Assembly (NCBI RefSeq): GCF_002251365.1
Contig: NZ_NPJH01000080.1
Location: forward strand, 1-64,000
Length of the DNA: 64,000 nt
Source: Prevotella sp. P3-122
GTDB lineage: Bacteria > Bacteroidota > Bacteroidia > Bacteroidales > Bacteroidaceae
Direction of reading: 5' to 3'
Shown here one piece after another: positions 1 through 8,168 of this stretch. Within the stretch, counting starts at the first letter, position 1; each line of letters starts with the position of its first letter. Below the pieces are notes generated by a model. The model was not told where the DNA came from. It worked only from the letters and a program-made list of their open reading frames with translations, and did no database searches. The position numbers and the translations under genes are program-made.

Positions 1-2
1 TC

Positions 3-254
3 ACCAAACTTAAAAACAACATGAAAGGTGCCTTGATGAGCGTGTCTGACAAGCTGCTGCTTAGGAAACGAGCAATAATAGAAACGGTAAATGACGAGTT
101 GAAGAATATTGCACAAGTGGAACATTCAAGACACAGGTGCTTTGACAATTTCATCGTGAACCTGCTTGGAGCTATCGCTGCTTATTGTATGTTTCCTAAG
201 AAGCCGTGTGTCAATGTACAACGTACAGTTGATACACAGCTTTCATTGTTTTGA
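3..254 (+). CDS. IS982-family transposase, C-terminal part (cut by window edge)
   Basis: The reading frame is open from the first bases of the window, so the gene begins outside it. The visible 83 residues carry the run S-D-K-L-L-L-R-K-R-A-I-I-E-T-x-N-D-E-L-K and then H-S-R-H-R, which is the characteristic C-terminal block of IS982-family DDE transposases, and it ends with the usual Q-L-S-L-F. The enzyme would cut and paste its own element. The right end of the insertion sequence must lie just after the stop codon, because another gene's 3' stump begins within about 50 bases. I could not pin down the terminal inverted repeat from one end alone. The family call is confident; whether the upstream half is intact cannot be seen. 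Confidence 0.85.
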   Translation, partial: TKLKNNMKGALMSVSDKLLLRKRAIIETVNDELKNIAQVEHSRHRCFDNFIVNLLGAIAAYCMFPKKPCVNVQRTVDTQLSLF

Positions 255-422
255 ATTCATCGAACTCACGTAGATTTACAAAACGGTGGAGTCATATTGA
301 AAGAAACGTGTACTGAAAAAAATGGTTGCATAAGATTGAACCATATTCCTACAGGTTGCTACGCTATCACCATGTTTTTTAATAATCACAAGATAAAGGA
401 GATAAAATGGAATAAGAGATAG
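255..422 (+). pseudogene. 3' stump of a small secreted-protein gene broken by the IS
   Basis: Straight after the transposase stop codon, and in the same frame, an open stretch of about 55 codons runs to a TAG with no start of its own. The residues alternate like beta-strands and end G-C-I-R-L-N-H-I-P-T-G-C-Y-A-I-T-M-F. The pattern I-x-L-x-x-I/L-P-x-G-x-Y-x-I/L-x-x is typical of the last strands of small Bacteroidota secreted domains such as DUF3244 or sorting-tail-like proteins. The family assignment is only a guess from this pattern. The first few codons may belong to the IS end. The simplest reading is a gene whose 5' part was separated by the IS982 insertion. Confidence 0.5.
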
Positions 423-436
423 GCAAAATATGCTTT

Positions 437-520
437 AGGGATGGTCCATCATTCTGAACAATTAGGGATTTCCCTATCGTCTATTAGGGAAATTCCCTTT
501 TAGTCATCAAGGGATACGCC
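437..520. promoter_or_regulatory. Tandem palindrome array (AGGGA-n-TCCCT), promoter-proximal
   Basis: Left half-sites AGGGA start at 437, 464, 486 and 510. The two middle units are full palindromes, AGGGATTTCCCT (464-475) and AGGGAAATTCCCT (486-498). The outer two are degenerate on the right arm. Spacing is 27, 22 and 24 bases. The last unit abuts the -7 box at 521, so a protein bound here would touch RNA polymerase. It is most likely a multi-site operator for the MG2-type protein gene at 739. Confidence 0.55.
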
Positions 521-528
521 TATCTTTG
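521..528 (+). promoter_or_regulatory. Bacteroidota -7 promoter element (TATCTTTG)
   Basis: TATCTTTG matches the Bacteroidota primary sigma factor -7 consensus TAnnTTTG. There is no clean TTTG at -33; TTTT lies at 498-501. It would give a leader of about 200 bases before the gene at 739, and that leader contains the 550-610 palindrome. Confidence 0.6.
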
Positions 529-549
529 CGGCAGAGAACTTTGCCCGAC

Positions 550-610
550 GTTTTCGATAAGCCAGATGAGCAATGATGAGATTGCTCAGTCATTGCCATG
601 GCGAGAAGAC
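550..610. repeat. 61-bp imperfect palindrome, copy 1 of 2
   Basis: It begins GTTTTCGATAAGCCAGAT and ends CCATGGCGAGAAGAC. The two ends can pair (GTTTTC against GARAAC, with further pairing inside), giving a long interrupted hairpin. A second copy with the same ends and a different middle lies at 19314-19375. This copy is in the 5' leader of the 739 gene. Confidence 0.6.
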
Positions 611-738
611 AAAGGATGAAATCCAGCAGTTCTTTTGAGATAAAAACAATTATTCTCCCCAAAAGGGGGATATCATAGTTTTGGAATGTAACATTGATTT
701 TTAGCCGATTAAATGTATAATTAACTAAGTATTGAAAA

Positions 739-3423
739 ATGAAAACCTTTAGATTATTCTTATTGCTCTTGGCAGACATGTCAATGGTTTCTGCCAACGC
801 AATGGCAGGAAATCTGTCGACACTTAAAGACAGAATACTTCAAAACCTTAAACAGCAAAAACAAGAGAAGGTTTATCTGAGTTTTGACAACATCAGCTAT
901 AGCAGTGGTGATACTATATTCTACAAAGCCGATGTGGTGGAAGATCCATATCGGACTGCCACACGGCAAAGCTCTGTTCTATACGTAGAGATACTCTCTC
1001 CGTCAGGCTGGATAATGGAACGTCAGAAACTACACATTACGGACGGGCATGCAGAGGGTGCATTTTGCCTGTCGGAATCAATAACTGGAGGGTTTTATGA
1101 GATAAGGGCTTACACGGCGTGGATGCTTAATTTCACGAATGTTACAGAATCAAAGACTGGCAAGGCGAAGAAAGGCAAGAAAGAAAAGGTTCCTAAATAC
1201 AACAACAGCAAAGAGTGTTGGGGTATATTTTCCAGGGTGCTGCCAATATATGGTGAAGACAATTGGTATGGTGGCACAAAAAATGTCAACAACAAGAAAA
1301 CCAGTAAAGATGATGTGTCGCTCAGTGTCAGTTTTTACCCGGAAAGTGGTAATATCATTAAAGGGGTTCCTGCAAGGGTTGCCTTTGAGGTAACCGACTG
1401 TCTGGGAAGGTACCAGGATATTCACGGATGGATAAACTCAAAAAAAGGAAAAATTAAGGAGATACGGACCGCTCATGACGGCAAGGGCGTTTTCTGCTTA
1501 AGCAATGAGGAAACATCTGAAATGCTGACAGCGGAGTTCAAAACTGCCGATGGCACAAAGAAGTTCCGCCTGCCTGCTGCACAGTCTGAAGGATATGTTA
1601 TGAATATCCTCAACGGGAAAGATGTAAAGGTGAGAATAATGCGCAATTCTCAGACCAAGGGCGAGGAATTGGCACTGGCTGTATGCTCGTACGGTAAAAT
1701 GACCTCTTTCGTGGAGTGCGACATGAGTAATGACCTGCAACAGGAAATAACTCTAAAAAAAGACTCGTTGACTACAGGAGTTAATGTCGCAACACTTTAT
1801 AATTGCAACGGACATATAATAGCGCAAAGAGTTTTTTTTGTCAACAGGCACGACATGGCGGTAAATGTTGAAGTGGATTACCCAAGAGACGTAACTGTTA
1901 AACCACACGAAAAAATAGACATAGATATCAGGCTTACAGAAAAAGACTCTGGCAAGCCGCTTGCCGGTGAAAGCTTCTCTATTGCTGTGACAAAGGACTG
2001 TAGTGGCAACGATGCAGGCAGAACAGATATAATGACATATCTTTTACTTTCTTCTGAGATTAGAGGATATGTGGCAAATCCGCAATATTATTTTGCAGGT
2101 AACGATATTGGGAGAGCTGAGGCTCTGGACGTTCTAATGATGGTGCAGGGATGGACAAGGTACGACTATGCGGGACTTGCCTCAGACGAAGGAAACATGC
2201 TGATATATGAGGCCGAGAAGGGGTTGTCGCTCAAGGGCAGGATTCTCGATACACATTACAACTCTGACATATACTACAGCTCCGCATACAACGGCAACGG
2301 ATATACCGAGAAGCAGACTTCGGACGGTGAGGGATACGGTGAGCGCAGATATTGGACCGGTTGGAATAATAAAAAGAAGAGATTCTGGCTGAGAATGGAT
2401 CTTATGACAGATAACGATATCCGCATAGACGAGAAAGAGATATTCTCATCCGACGAGTTCTCTTTCGATATACCCGCTTTTTGCGGCAAAGGCTATGCAT
2501 ACCTCATGATGAACAGGCAAAGCCTGAGAGACGCAGGAATAGAGGCAACCGATAGGAGCCACCATCACATAGGAAACGGAGACGTAAAAGACAATTCTCT
2601 TGAACGGACCTACATCATAGACTACAAGATGCCTATTGCGCCTTGGCCAAGAAAAATCAGCTATTACGAGACAACACACACCGACAGGAATTTTGCCGCA
2701 AACGCCTCTGTCAACAGGATGCCTGTTTGTGAGACTGATTTTCATAGCTGTAAACCGACATTCAGCATGGATATAAATAGCCTGATGGCTTATCTTTCTG
2801 TCAGGAATGGAAGAATTGCCGACTTTAGGACAAATTCTGTCGCTGTAAACAGAAGTATTAATCTTGTTAACCCAAATGCCTTGGAAATATTACCAGTGCT
2901 GGGTATTTCTGGCGATGTGGCCATGTTTGTAGACGGCAGGCCGGTATCAGAATACGACATGGCGAATATGGGTGCCAATTCAAAAAAAGCCAAATGGCCT
3001 GCCGATATGTCTTTCAAACGCATTGACGTTTATACATGCCGTCGGGCACGTGCTGCCTGTTTGACAGAAACAGGAAACGGTAAGATAAACCTGGCGGAGC
3101 CTTCGGTAAACATGCCGACAGCTGTTAATTTTATTACTGATCAAACGATTAAGGGGCTTGTTGACATGCCTCAATTCACAGGCAACCAAATAGAGTTCAA
3201 CGGTTTCAGTACTCCTGTCGATTTTTATCGGACAGACTGCCTTGGACAGAAATTGCAAAACCTAACAGACAGAAAAAGTGGAACACTGCTTTGGATACCG
3301 CAGGCAGTCACAGATGACAACGGTATGATGAGGCTTTCATCATTTAATGGCTCTGAAAATATAAAAATCAATGTCAAGGTAGAAGGAATAACCAAAGATG
3401 GCAAATTTATCATTGGCAAGTAA
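739..3423 (+). CDS. Large MG2-domain envelope protein
   Basis: This 894-residue protein has an N-terminal signal peptide (about residues 1-24, leucine-rich, ending near A-M-A-G) and is probably exported to the periplasm or outer membrane. Residues about 40-140 (Y-L-S-F-D-N-x-x-Y-x-x-G-D-T-I-F-Y-K-A) match the macroglobulin MG2-type strand pattern common in Bacteroidota proteins described as carboxypeptidase-like regulatory or TonB-plug-related. A second macroglobulin-like domain lies near 360-425. A plug-like stretch near 710-740 contains V-D-G-R-P-V. No 22-strand TonB barrel follows, so it is not a complete receptor. The ATG at 739 is the only start that keeps the signal peptide. It stands alone downstream of the IS scar with its own promoter at 521 and palindrome array. 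Substrate and partners are unknown. Confidence 0.65.
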   Translation: MKTFRLFLLLLADMSMVSANAMAGNLSTLKDRILQNLKQQKQEKVYLSFDNISYSSGDTIFYKADVVEDPYRTATRQSSVLYVEILSPSGWIMERQKLHITDGHAEGAFCLSESITGGFYEIRAYTAWMLNFTNVTESKTGKAKKGKKEKVPKYNNSKECWGIFSRVLPIYGEDNWYGGTKNVNNKKTSKDDVSLSVSFYPESGNIIKGVPARVAFEVTDCLGRYQDIHGWINSKKGKIKEIRTAHDGKGVFCLSNEETSEMLTAEFKTADGTKKFRLPAAQSEGYVMNILNGKDVKVRIMRNSQTKGEELALAVCSYGKMTSFVECDMSNDLQQEITLKKDSLTTGVNVATLYNCNGHIIAQRVFFVNRHDMAVNVEVDYPRDVTVKPHEKIDIDIRLTEKDSGKPLAGESFSIAVTKDCSGNDAGRTDIMTYLLLSSEIRGYVANPQYYFAGNDIGRAEALDVLMMVQGWTRYDYAGLASDEGNMLIYEAEKGLSLKGRILDTHYNSDIYYSSAYNGNGYTEKQTSDGEGYGERRYWTGWNNKKKRFWLRMDLMTDNDIRIDEKEIFSSDEFSFDIPAFCGKGYAYLMMNRQSLRDAGIEATDRSHHHIGNGDVKDNSLERTYIIDYKMPIAPWPRKISYYETTHTDRNFAANASVNRMPVCETDFHSCKPTFSMDINSLMAYLSVRNGRIADFRTNSVAVNRSINLVNPNALEILPVLGISGDVAMFVDGRPVSEYDMANMGANSKKAKWPADMSFKRIDVYTCRRARAACLTETGNGKINLAEPSVNMPTAVNFITDQTIKGLVDMPQFTGNQIEFNGFSTPVDFYRTDCLGQKLQNLTDRKSGTLLWIPQAVTDDNGMMRLSSFNGSENIKINVKVEGITKDGKFIIGK

Positions 3424-3487
3424 AGGGGGAAGCTGCATAGCACAGGGGATTCTGCTTGTGACGGGCATTCTGACAGTTACAGGGTAA

Positions 3488-3632
3488 GGTGTACAGAAAA
3501 ATTGAATATCCTAATTCAGAAGTTCATGTCGTTAATTGTCGCGCTGTAAGCGCATTGACAATGTTCCCTTACACCCAGGGTGCCGCTGCGCTCTACCCTG
3601 GGCTATGTTCTTCTGCGCTTACAGCGCGTGCT
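3488..3632. repeat. REP-like GC-rich element (copy R1)
   Basis: It contains CGCGCTGTAAGCGCA, an imperfect copy of the CCCAGGGTGxCGCxxCGCTC block, and then GCGCTTACAGCGCG in inverted orientation, so the whole can fold on itself. It shares GTGTACAG and ATTGAATATCCTAATTC with the left end of the 7112-7427 element. It lies between two convergent genes (739 gene and ybeY). Open frames inside it, translating to L-Y-P-G-L-C, are artefacts of the repeat. Confidence 0.75.
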
Positions 3633-3737
3633 GGACACAGTATTTTTTTGATAACATATATTCAAAAAATAATCCTAATTTATTGGAAAGTAATAAATAC
3701 AGTTTCTTCCCTTGCTTACATCCTTTCCATCAGTCTG

Positions 3738-4151
3738 CTATCCCAGCATTGCGAGGGCCTTGTTTTCGGCAGCTTCCATAATCTCACGTTCTCCCGGGCC
3801 CTTGTCGTTGATGCCGCACAGGTGGAGTATGCCGTGGATAATTACTCTATGTAGCTCTTCATCGTAGGTTTTGCCGAATTTCTCTGCGTTGGTCCTTACG
3901 GTGTCGAGTGATATTACAAGGTCGCCGTTGATGACGTCGTCCTCGTCGTAGTCGAATGTTATGATGTCGGTATAGTAGTCGTGTCCCAGATACTCACGGT
4001 TCACCTCCAGTATCTTCTCGTCGTCGACAAACATGTAGCCTATGTCGCCAACCTTTCGTCCGTATGATGCCGCAACGGCCTTTATCCATGCCGACGTGTC
4101 CCTTTTCCTGATTTTGGGCATCCTGATGCCCTCTGCGTTATATGTAATCAT
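3738..4151 (-). CDS. ybeY: Endoribonuclease YbeY, rRNA maturation factor
   Basis: YbeY is a single-domain zinc-dependent endoribonuclease that acts in the cytoplasm on 16S rRNA 3'-end maturation and ribosome quality control. The protein has 137 residues, the normal length. The metal-binding signature is H-G-I-L-H-L-C-G-I-N-D-K, giving H106 and H110. The position of the classical third histidine is D116/K117 here. The start ATG lies 24 bases after a minus-strand TACTTTTG -7 box. It converges on the upstream MG2-type gene across repeat R1, and coaD lies upstream in the same direction, but each has its own promoter. Confidence 0.93.
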   Translation of the reverse strand: MITYNAEGIRMPKIRKRDTSAWIKAVAASYGRKVGDIGYMFVDDEKILEVNREYLGHDYYTDIITFDYDEDDVINGDLVISLDTVRTNAEKFGKTYDEELHRVIIHGILHLCGINDKGPGEREIMEAAENKALAMLG

Positions 4152-4175
4152 AATGTTACAGAATTAATTCTTTGG

Positions 4176-4183
4176 CAAAAGTA
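4176..4183 (-). promoter_or_regulatory. -7 element for ybeY (TACTTTTG)
   Basis: Read on the minus strand this is TACTTTTG, about 25 bases upstream of the ybeY ATG. Confidence 0.55.
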
Positions 4184-4219
4184 GCAAAAAAAATATGTAG
4201 CTACCATGCTTAATTATAA

Positions 4220-4666
4220 TTATTTGCTTTTTGGCAGGAATTTATCTACATCTTTGCCGAAAGCTCGCAATTCTCTTACCGCACTCGACGATACGCAAGC
4301 CAATTCCGGTTCGGAGTATAGCAGGATAGTCTCTATATTGCCCACAAGGCGGTTTATTTCCGCTTGGTCGCGTTCAAACTCGAAGTCGCGTACATTTCTT
4401 ACCCCTTTAACAATAAAGCCTGCTCCGACTCTTTTTGCCAAATCCATGGTGCAGTCGCTAAAAGCTACTACCTCTACCTTTGGCTCGTTGGCATATACAT
4501 CCTGTATAGCCTTTACCCTTTCGTCGGTAGTGGTAGTATATTTCTTCTTGTCGTTTAGGCCTACTCCTATCACGAGCTTATCGAATAGAGGCAACGCACG
4601 GCGCACTATCGAGTCGTGACCAATAGTGAAGGGGTCGAAGCTGCCAGCAAAAAGTCCGGTACTCAT
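4220..4666 (-). CDS. coaD: Phosphopantetheine adenylyltransferase
   Basis: CoaD catalyses the penultimate step of coenzyme A synthesis, transferring AMP from ATP to 4'-phosphopantetheine. The 148-residue protein has the nucleotidyltransferase signature G-S-F-D-P-F-T-I-G-H near the N-terminus (H17 of the T-x-G-H motif), V-K-G-V-R-N-V-R-D-F-E-F-E for pantetheine binding, and the C-terminal V-S-S-S-A-V-R-E-L that corresponds to the I-S-S-T-x-V-R motif. The C-terminal K-F-L-P is also typical. The length is slightly short of the usual 155-165 residues but no motif is missing. A TACTTTTG -7 box lies at 4692-4699 on the minus strand. Confidence 0.95.
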   Translation of the reverse strand: MSTGLFAGSFDPFTIGHDSIVRRALPLFDKLVIGVGLNDKKKYTTTTDERVKAIQDVYANEPKVEVVAFSDCTMDLAKRVGAGFIVKGVRNVRDFEFERDQAEINRLVGNIETILLYSEPELACVSSSAVRELRAFGKDVDKFLPKSK

Positions 4667-4691
4667 ATATTGTGTCTTTTGTTGTTTCCTG

Positions 4692-4699
4692 CAAAAGTA
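4692..4699 (-). promoter_or_regulatory. -7 element for coaD (TACTTTTG)
   Basis: The minus-strand read is TACTTTTG, about 26 bases before the coaD ATG. Confidence 0.5.
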
Positions 4700-4820
4700 T
4701 GCAATAAAATCCGTTCCTGCAAGTGATGGCGCAAAAAATATACTTTCGCTCTTGTTTGCTACCTGTTGGCGTATTTCGCTTTTTTAAGTTAAATACATGT
4801 GCGTTAATAGTTTTTTTCTA

Positions 4821-4828
4821 TATCTTTG
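4821..4828 (+). promoter_or_regulatory. -7 element (TATCTTTG) for the 4859 lipoprotein
   Basis: TATCTTTGCAC lies 31 bases before the ATG at 4859. It also argues against the longer frame starting at 4826, whose start codon would overlap the -7 box. Confidence 0.65.
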
Positions 4829-4858
4829 CACACTAAACCAATTATACTAAATATACAG

Positions 4859-6100
4859 ATGAAAATTATCAAGACTATCATTGCAGCCTCTGCACTTGCG
4901 GCAACGCTCGCATCGTGTGACAAAGCCGAGCCTACATCTTACTACACCATACAGGTAGCACTGCCTTCTACAGGCGGCTATCCCATAGGCTATGCATATG
5001 CCACCGATATGGCCGACAGCCTGAAGTTCCTGTCCACAAGTCCATGGAAAATAGAGCACGTTGACGGTGACAACTCGTTCGTGACTATCGACGGCAGTAT
5101 GACGGGCAAGGCCAACGTGATAGTAGCCTACGGGGTGAGGTTCAGCGAGAACACCACAGGCAAGCGACGCTTTGCCACCTATCGTATCGTAGACTCCGAG
5201 GATGCCGGCAATGCACAGGCCTCGTTCCGCTTCGTACAGTATGCCACACGTCCCGACGGCTCGCTTGGCACGGCTGCCGAGGTGAAGTCCATAAAAGGCT
5301 CCGATGGCAGCACCATCGACATATCCTACGATACTAAGCACAGGCCTGTGGCGATTGCCATGAGTGCCGGGAGCATGGAGCGGAAACTGACGTTTAGCTA
5401 CGATGACCTTCTGAATAAGGTGACCGTCAGCCAGCCACGCTATCAGTTTACGTATGCCGACACCCTCTATACCCTGAACAACCTTACCCTTGAAGGCTCT
5501 TACGAGGACCGATACCTGCCTAACCTCACGTCCTATATCTACCAGCCACGCATGCTCATGGACCTTACGTCCAACGAGTCATCGCTCGTAAATACCGTTA
5601 CTGACTCCAGAACTAATGTATCGCAGACCATGGCCTACAAGGCGTTCTCCAATGGATTATATGAATACAGCTTCTCCAATGGCTTCATGGTTCAGAACGC
5701 CATCGGCAGCAAGTTCGTACAGGCATATGGCTACTATTACAACGGAAAGGGCTCGCTCATGGTAGACAGCCTGCATTGTGCCGACAGCATAGCAGTGGAG
5801 CGAGTGTTCCCTGACTATAGCCACAAGGCAGAGACCTTCAAGATGACATATTCAAGTATAGACAACCGCATGACCTCGGTTGACGTAAACCAGCTCATCG
5901 GCGGTGTTGCCAACTGCGACCCTTATCTGCTGCTGTCGTTCTACAAGCTGGCCCGTCAGACGAGCGTTGTGGCTAAAGCTGAGGGTAAGAAGGGCACCAC
6001 ATATACCGTTTCTACGGAGACAAATGCCAACGGCTCTGTCAGGACCATGGCCGTTACTGACCATAAGGGCAACAAGATAACCTACACCTTCGAGTATTGA
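4859..6100 (+). CDS. Lipoprotein of unknown function
   Basis: This 413-residue protein begins with a lipoprotein signal (M-K-I-I-K-T-I-I-A-A-S-A-L-A-A-T-L-A-S-C), with the lipobox L-A-S-C about 20 residues in. It should therefore be anchored in the inner or outer membrane facing outward. The N-terminal third (about 20-130) reads like a small beta-sandwich. The C-terminal part contains repeated S-Y-D-D and T-Y-A-D type strands and ends with Y-T-F-E-Y, resembling Bacteroidota DUF4595-type lipoproteins, but I am not certain of that family. The frame opens upstream at 4826, but I chose the ATG at 4859 because it gives a proper signal peptide and follows a promoter. Its stop codon shares one base with the dusB start, so the two are translationally coupled. 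Confidence 0.7.
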   Translation: MKIIKTIIAASALAATLASCDKAEPTSYYTIQVALPSTGGYPIGYAYATDMADSLKFLSTSPWKIEHVDGDNSFVTIDGSMTGKANVIVAYGVRFSENTTGKRRFATYRIVDSEDAGNAQASFRFVQYATRPDGSLGTAAEVKSIKGSDGSTIDISYDTKHRPVAIAMSAGSMERKLTFSYDDLLNKVTVSQPRYQFTYADTLYTLNNLTLEGSYEDRYLPNLTSYIYQPRMLMDLTSNESSLVNTVTDSRTNVSQTMAYKAFSNGLYEYSFSNGFMVQNAIGSKFVQAYGYYYNGKGSLMVDSLHCADSIAVERVFPDYSHKAETFKMTYSSIDNRMTSVDVNQLIGGVANCDPYLLLSFYKLARQTSVVAKAEGKKGTTYTVSTETNANGSVRTMAVTDHKGNKITYTFEY

Positions 6101-7080
6101 TGAAGATAGGAAATATAGACTTTGGCAGCCGCCCCGTGTTCCTCGCACCAATGGAGGATGTCACCGATATAGGCTTCCGTATGCTCTGCAAGCGGTTTGG
6201 CGCCGCCATGGTATACACTGAGTTTGTATCGGCTGAGGCACTTGTGCGTTCGGTGAAGTCAACGGTCAGCAAGCTTGCCATCTGCGACGAGGAGCGTCCT
6301 GTGGGAATACAGATATACGGACGGTCGGTAGAGGACATGGTTGAGGCTGCACGGATAGTCGAGCAGGCATCGCCCGACATCATCGACATCAACTTCGGTT
6401 GTCCTGTCAAGAAGGTTGCCGGCAAGGGAGCAGGAGCAGGAATGCTCCGCAACATACCGCTGATGCTCGACATTACCCGCGAGGTTGTCAAGGCTGTCAA
6501 GGTGCCCGTAACCGTGAAGACGCGATTGGGATGGGACTGCGAGAACCTTGTCATTACAACCCTTGCCGAGCAGCTTCAGGACTGCGGCATACAGGCTCTC
6601 ACCATCCACGGGCGTACGCGCAGCCAGATGTATACTGGTAAGGCCGACTGGACGCTCATAGGCGAGGTGAAGAACAATCCGCGCATACATATCCCCATCA
6701 TCGGCAATGGAGACATCACCAGCGCCGGGGAGGCCAAGGAGGCGTTCGACCGCTATGGTGTCGATGCAGTAATGGTTGGACGTGCCACTTTTGGCCGTCC
6801 TTGGATATTCAAGGAGATAAATGAATGTATTAACGGTCTGCCGCCACAGCCTCTGACGGTGGACGAGAAAATAGACCTGCTGGAGGAGCAGCTGCGCATA
6901 AATGTCGAGCGCATCGACGAGTATAGAGGCATTCTTCATACTCGCCGCCATCTGGCCGCAACACCAGTCTTCAAGGGCATACCCGACTTCCGGCAGACAC
7001 GCATCGCCATGCTTCGTGCGTCGACAGTTGCAGAACTGACATCAATACTTGAGGACTGTCGGGCGATAGTAAGGGTTTGA
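6100..7080 (+). CDS. dusB: tRNA-dihydrouridine synthase (NifR3/DusB type)
   Basis: Dus enzymes use FMN and NADPH to reduce specific uridines in the tRNA D-loop. The protein starts P-V-F-L-A-P-M-E-D-V-T-D, the conserved FMN-binding strand. It carries the catalytic cysteine in I-N-F-G-C-P (C101), V-K-T-R-L-G-W for the FMN site, T-I-H-G-R-T-R, and G-N-G-D-I with M-V-G-R-A-T-F-G-R-P-W at the phosphate-binding end. At 326 residues it is the usual size. The ATG at 6100 overlaps the stop codon of the lipoprotein by one base; a TTG one codon earlier is the alternative. Why a tRNA modification gene is coupled to a lipoprotein gene is unclear. Confidence 0.92.
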   Translation: MKIGNIDFGSRPVFLAPMEDVTDIGFRMLCKRFGAAMVYTEFVSAEALVRSVKSTVSKLAICDEERPVGIQIYGRSVEDMVEAARIVEQASPDIIDINFGCPVKKVAGKGAGAGMLRNIPLMLDITREVVKAVKVPVTVKTRLGWDCENLVITTLAEQLQDCGIQALTIHGRTRSQMYTGKADWTLIGEVKNNPRIHIPIIGNGDITSAGEAKEAFDRYGVDAVMVGRATFGRPWIFKEINECINGLPPQPLTVDEKIDLLEEQLRINVERIDEYRGILHTRRHLAATPVFKGIPDFRQTRIAMLRASTVAELTSILEDCRAIVRV

Positions 7081-7111
7081 GAGGTTTATTCTGGATATTA
7101 TTCATTTAGGT

Positions 7112-7427
7112 AGGGTGTACAGTTTGATGTGCAAAAATTGAATATCCTAATTCTGAACTTCATGTCGATAATTGTCGCGCTGTAAGCGCAAAAGCGCATA
7201 GCCCAGGGTAGAGCGTAGCGACACCCTGGGTTCTTCAAGTAGGTGACGATCGCGCTGTAAGCGCAAAAGCGTAGATAACAGCAGGATATATAACGCTTTT
7301 GCGCTTACAGCGCGCAAGGACAATGTCCCATTACACTCAGGGTGCCGCTTCGCTCTACCCTGGGCTATGCGCGGGTTGCCCCTTCAGGGCGTTATTACTG
7401 ATATTTGTACACCAAACTGTACACCCT
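7112..7427. mobile_element. MITE-like element with 24-bp terminal inverted repeats (contains REP copy R2)
   Basis: The left end (7112-7135, beginning AGGGTGTACAGTTTG) and the right end (7404-7427) are inverted copies differing at two positions. Inside are two inverted sets of the REP-like block: CGCGCTGTAAGCGCAAAAG with CCCAGGGTAGAGCGTAGCGA, and the reverse set ending GCGCTTACAGCGCG. The whole 316 bp is close to a giant palindrome. No transposase gene is inside. It sits between the convergent dusB and outer-membrane-protein genes. Confidence 0.65.
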
Positions 7428-7445
7428 ATCATTCAGGTTTTATTC

Positions 7446-8093
7446 TCATCTGCTTCTCCTTTCTACAGAAACCTCGATGCTCATGGAAGGATTCACGTTG
7501 TATCTTACCGATGCGCCAATCCTGTCACCCAGTTCTTGCATGTCGTAGAGAGGGTAGGGCATGCGCAAGCCGTTGACAACCGATTTCTGTCCATATAGGA
7601 ATGCTTCCCAATGCTCATCAAAGCGGTAGCCCACCATGGCCGTCAGGCCAGCATCGCGATAGGAGTCATGTGCCCAGTTGATATTGCTCAGATAGCCTCC
7701 TACAGCTACGGAGAGCCTGTCGGTGAGCGGAACGGCATATAGTGCGGAGATATCCTGTGTGAAGCCTACGCCGCTGTACGAGTGCTTGCCAAATTGTGCA
7801 AACACTGACAATCCGAGGTTTACGTTCAGCCCCTCGTGTAAGTCCCAAGATGGTGCCCATCGCCAGCTGTAAGGACAATATCCCAGAGACTCTACCCGTC
7901 CGAAGGTGTTAACGTTGGGCAGCACTAAGGAGTCCAAAGCGGTATGTCTCGCCGGTTCTAAATAATCCATGCCTATGGCGGCATCATCCACGGTAGCCAG
8001 CCTGTTGCTGTCTGCCTTCTCAACATTCTGCGCATGCGATGCTGTCGCCATGCACATTGCCGCTATAGTCATAATTGCCTTGATTGTATTCAT
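7446..8093 (-). CDS. Small outer-membrane beta-barrel protein (predicted)
   Basis: A 215-residue protein with a signal peptide (M-N-T-I-K-A-I-M-T-I-A-A-M ... A-S-H-A-Q). After a short linker the sequence alternates polar and hydrophobic residues in strands (for example L-N-V-N-L-G-L-S-V-F-A-Q-F, L-S-V-A-V-G-G-Y-L, G-L-T-A-M-V-G-Y-R-F) and ends with I-E-V-S-V-E-R-R. This is the look of a small eight-strand outer-membrane barrel. A longer frame starts at 8111, but the ATG at 8093 gives the signal peptide. A -7 box ends only six bases before this ATG, so the message may be leaderless. Function is unknown. It lies downstream of, but is transcribed separately from, the symporter gene. Confidence 0.6.
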   Translation of the reverse strand: MNTIKAIMTIAAMCMATASHAQNVEKADSNRLATVDDAAIGMDYLEPARHTALDSLVLPNVNTFGRVESLGYCPYSWRWAPSWDLHEGLNVNLGLSVFAQFGKHSYSGVGFTQDISALYAVPLTDRLSVAVGGYLSNINWAHDSYRDAGLTAMVGYRFDEHWEAFLYGQKSVVNGLRMPYPLYDMQELGDRIGASVRYNVNPSMSIEVSVERRSR

Positions 8094-8098
8094 TGCTG

Positions 8099-8106
8099 CA
8101 AACTTA
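8099..8106 (-). promoter_or_regulatory. -7 element TAAGTTTG abutting the start codon
   Basis: On the minus strand TAAGTTTG ends six bases before the ATG at 8093, with ATTG (a near match to the -33 TTTG) about 19 bases further upstream. Transcription would begin at or next to the start codon. Confidence 0.5.
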
Positions 8107-8168
8107 CACAAAAAAATACCGAATACAATACAACATGGCAGCTTTTTAACTAATTACTACATTCTTTA

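Noticed and set aside
3489..3854. Open frames with L-Y-P-G-L-C motifs here and at 7299-7598 and 61216-61407
   Set aside because: They translate the REP-like repeats; the same peptide appears wherever the repeat is.
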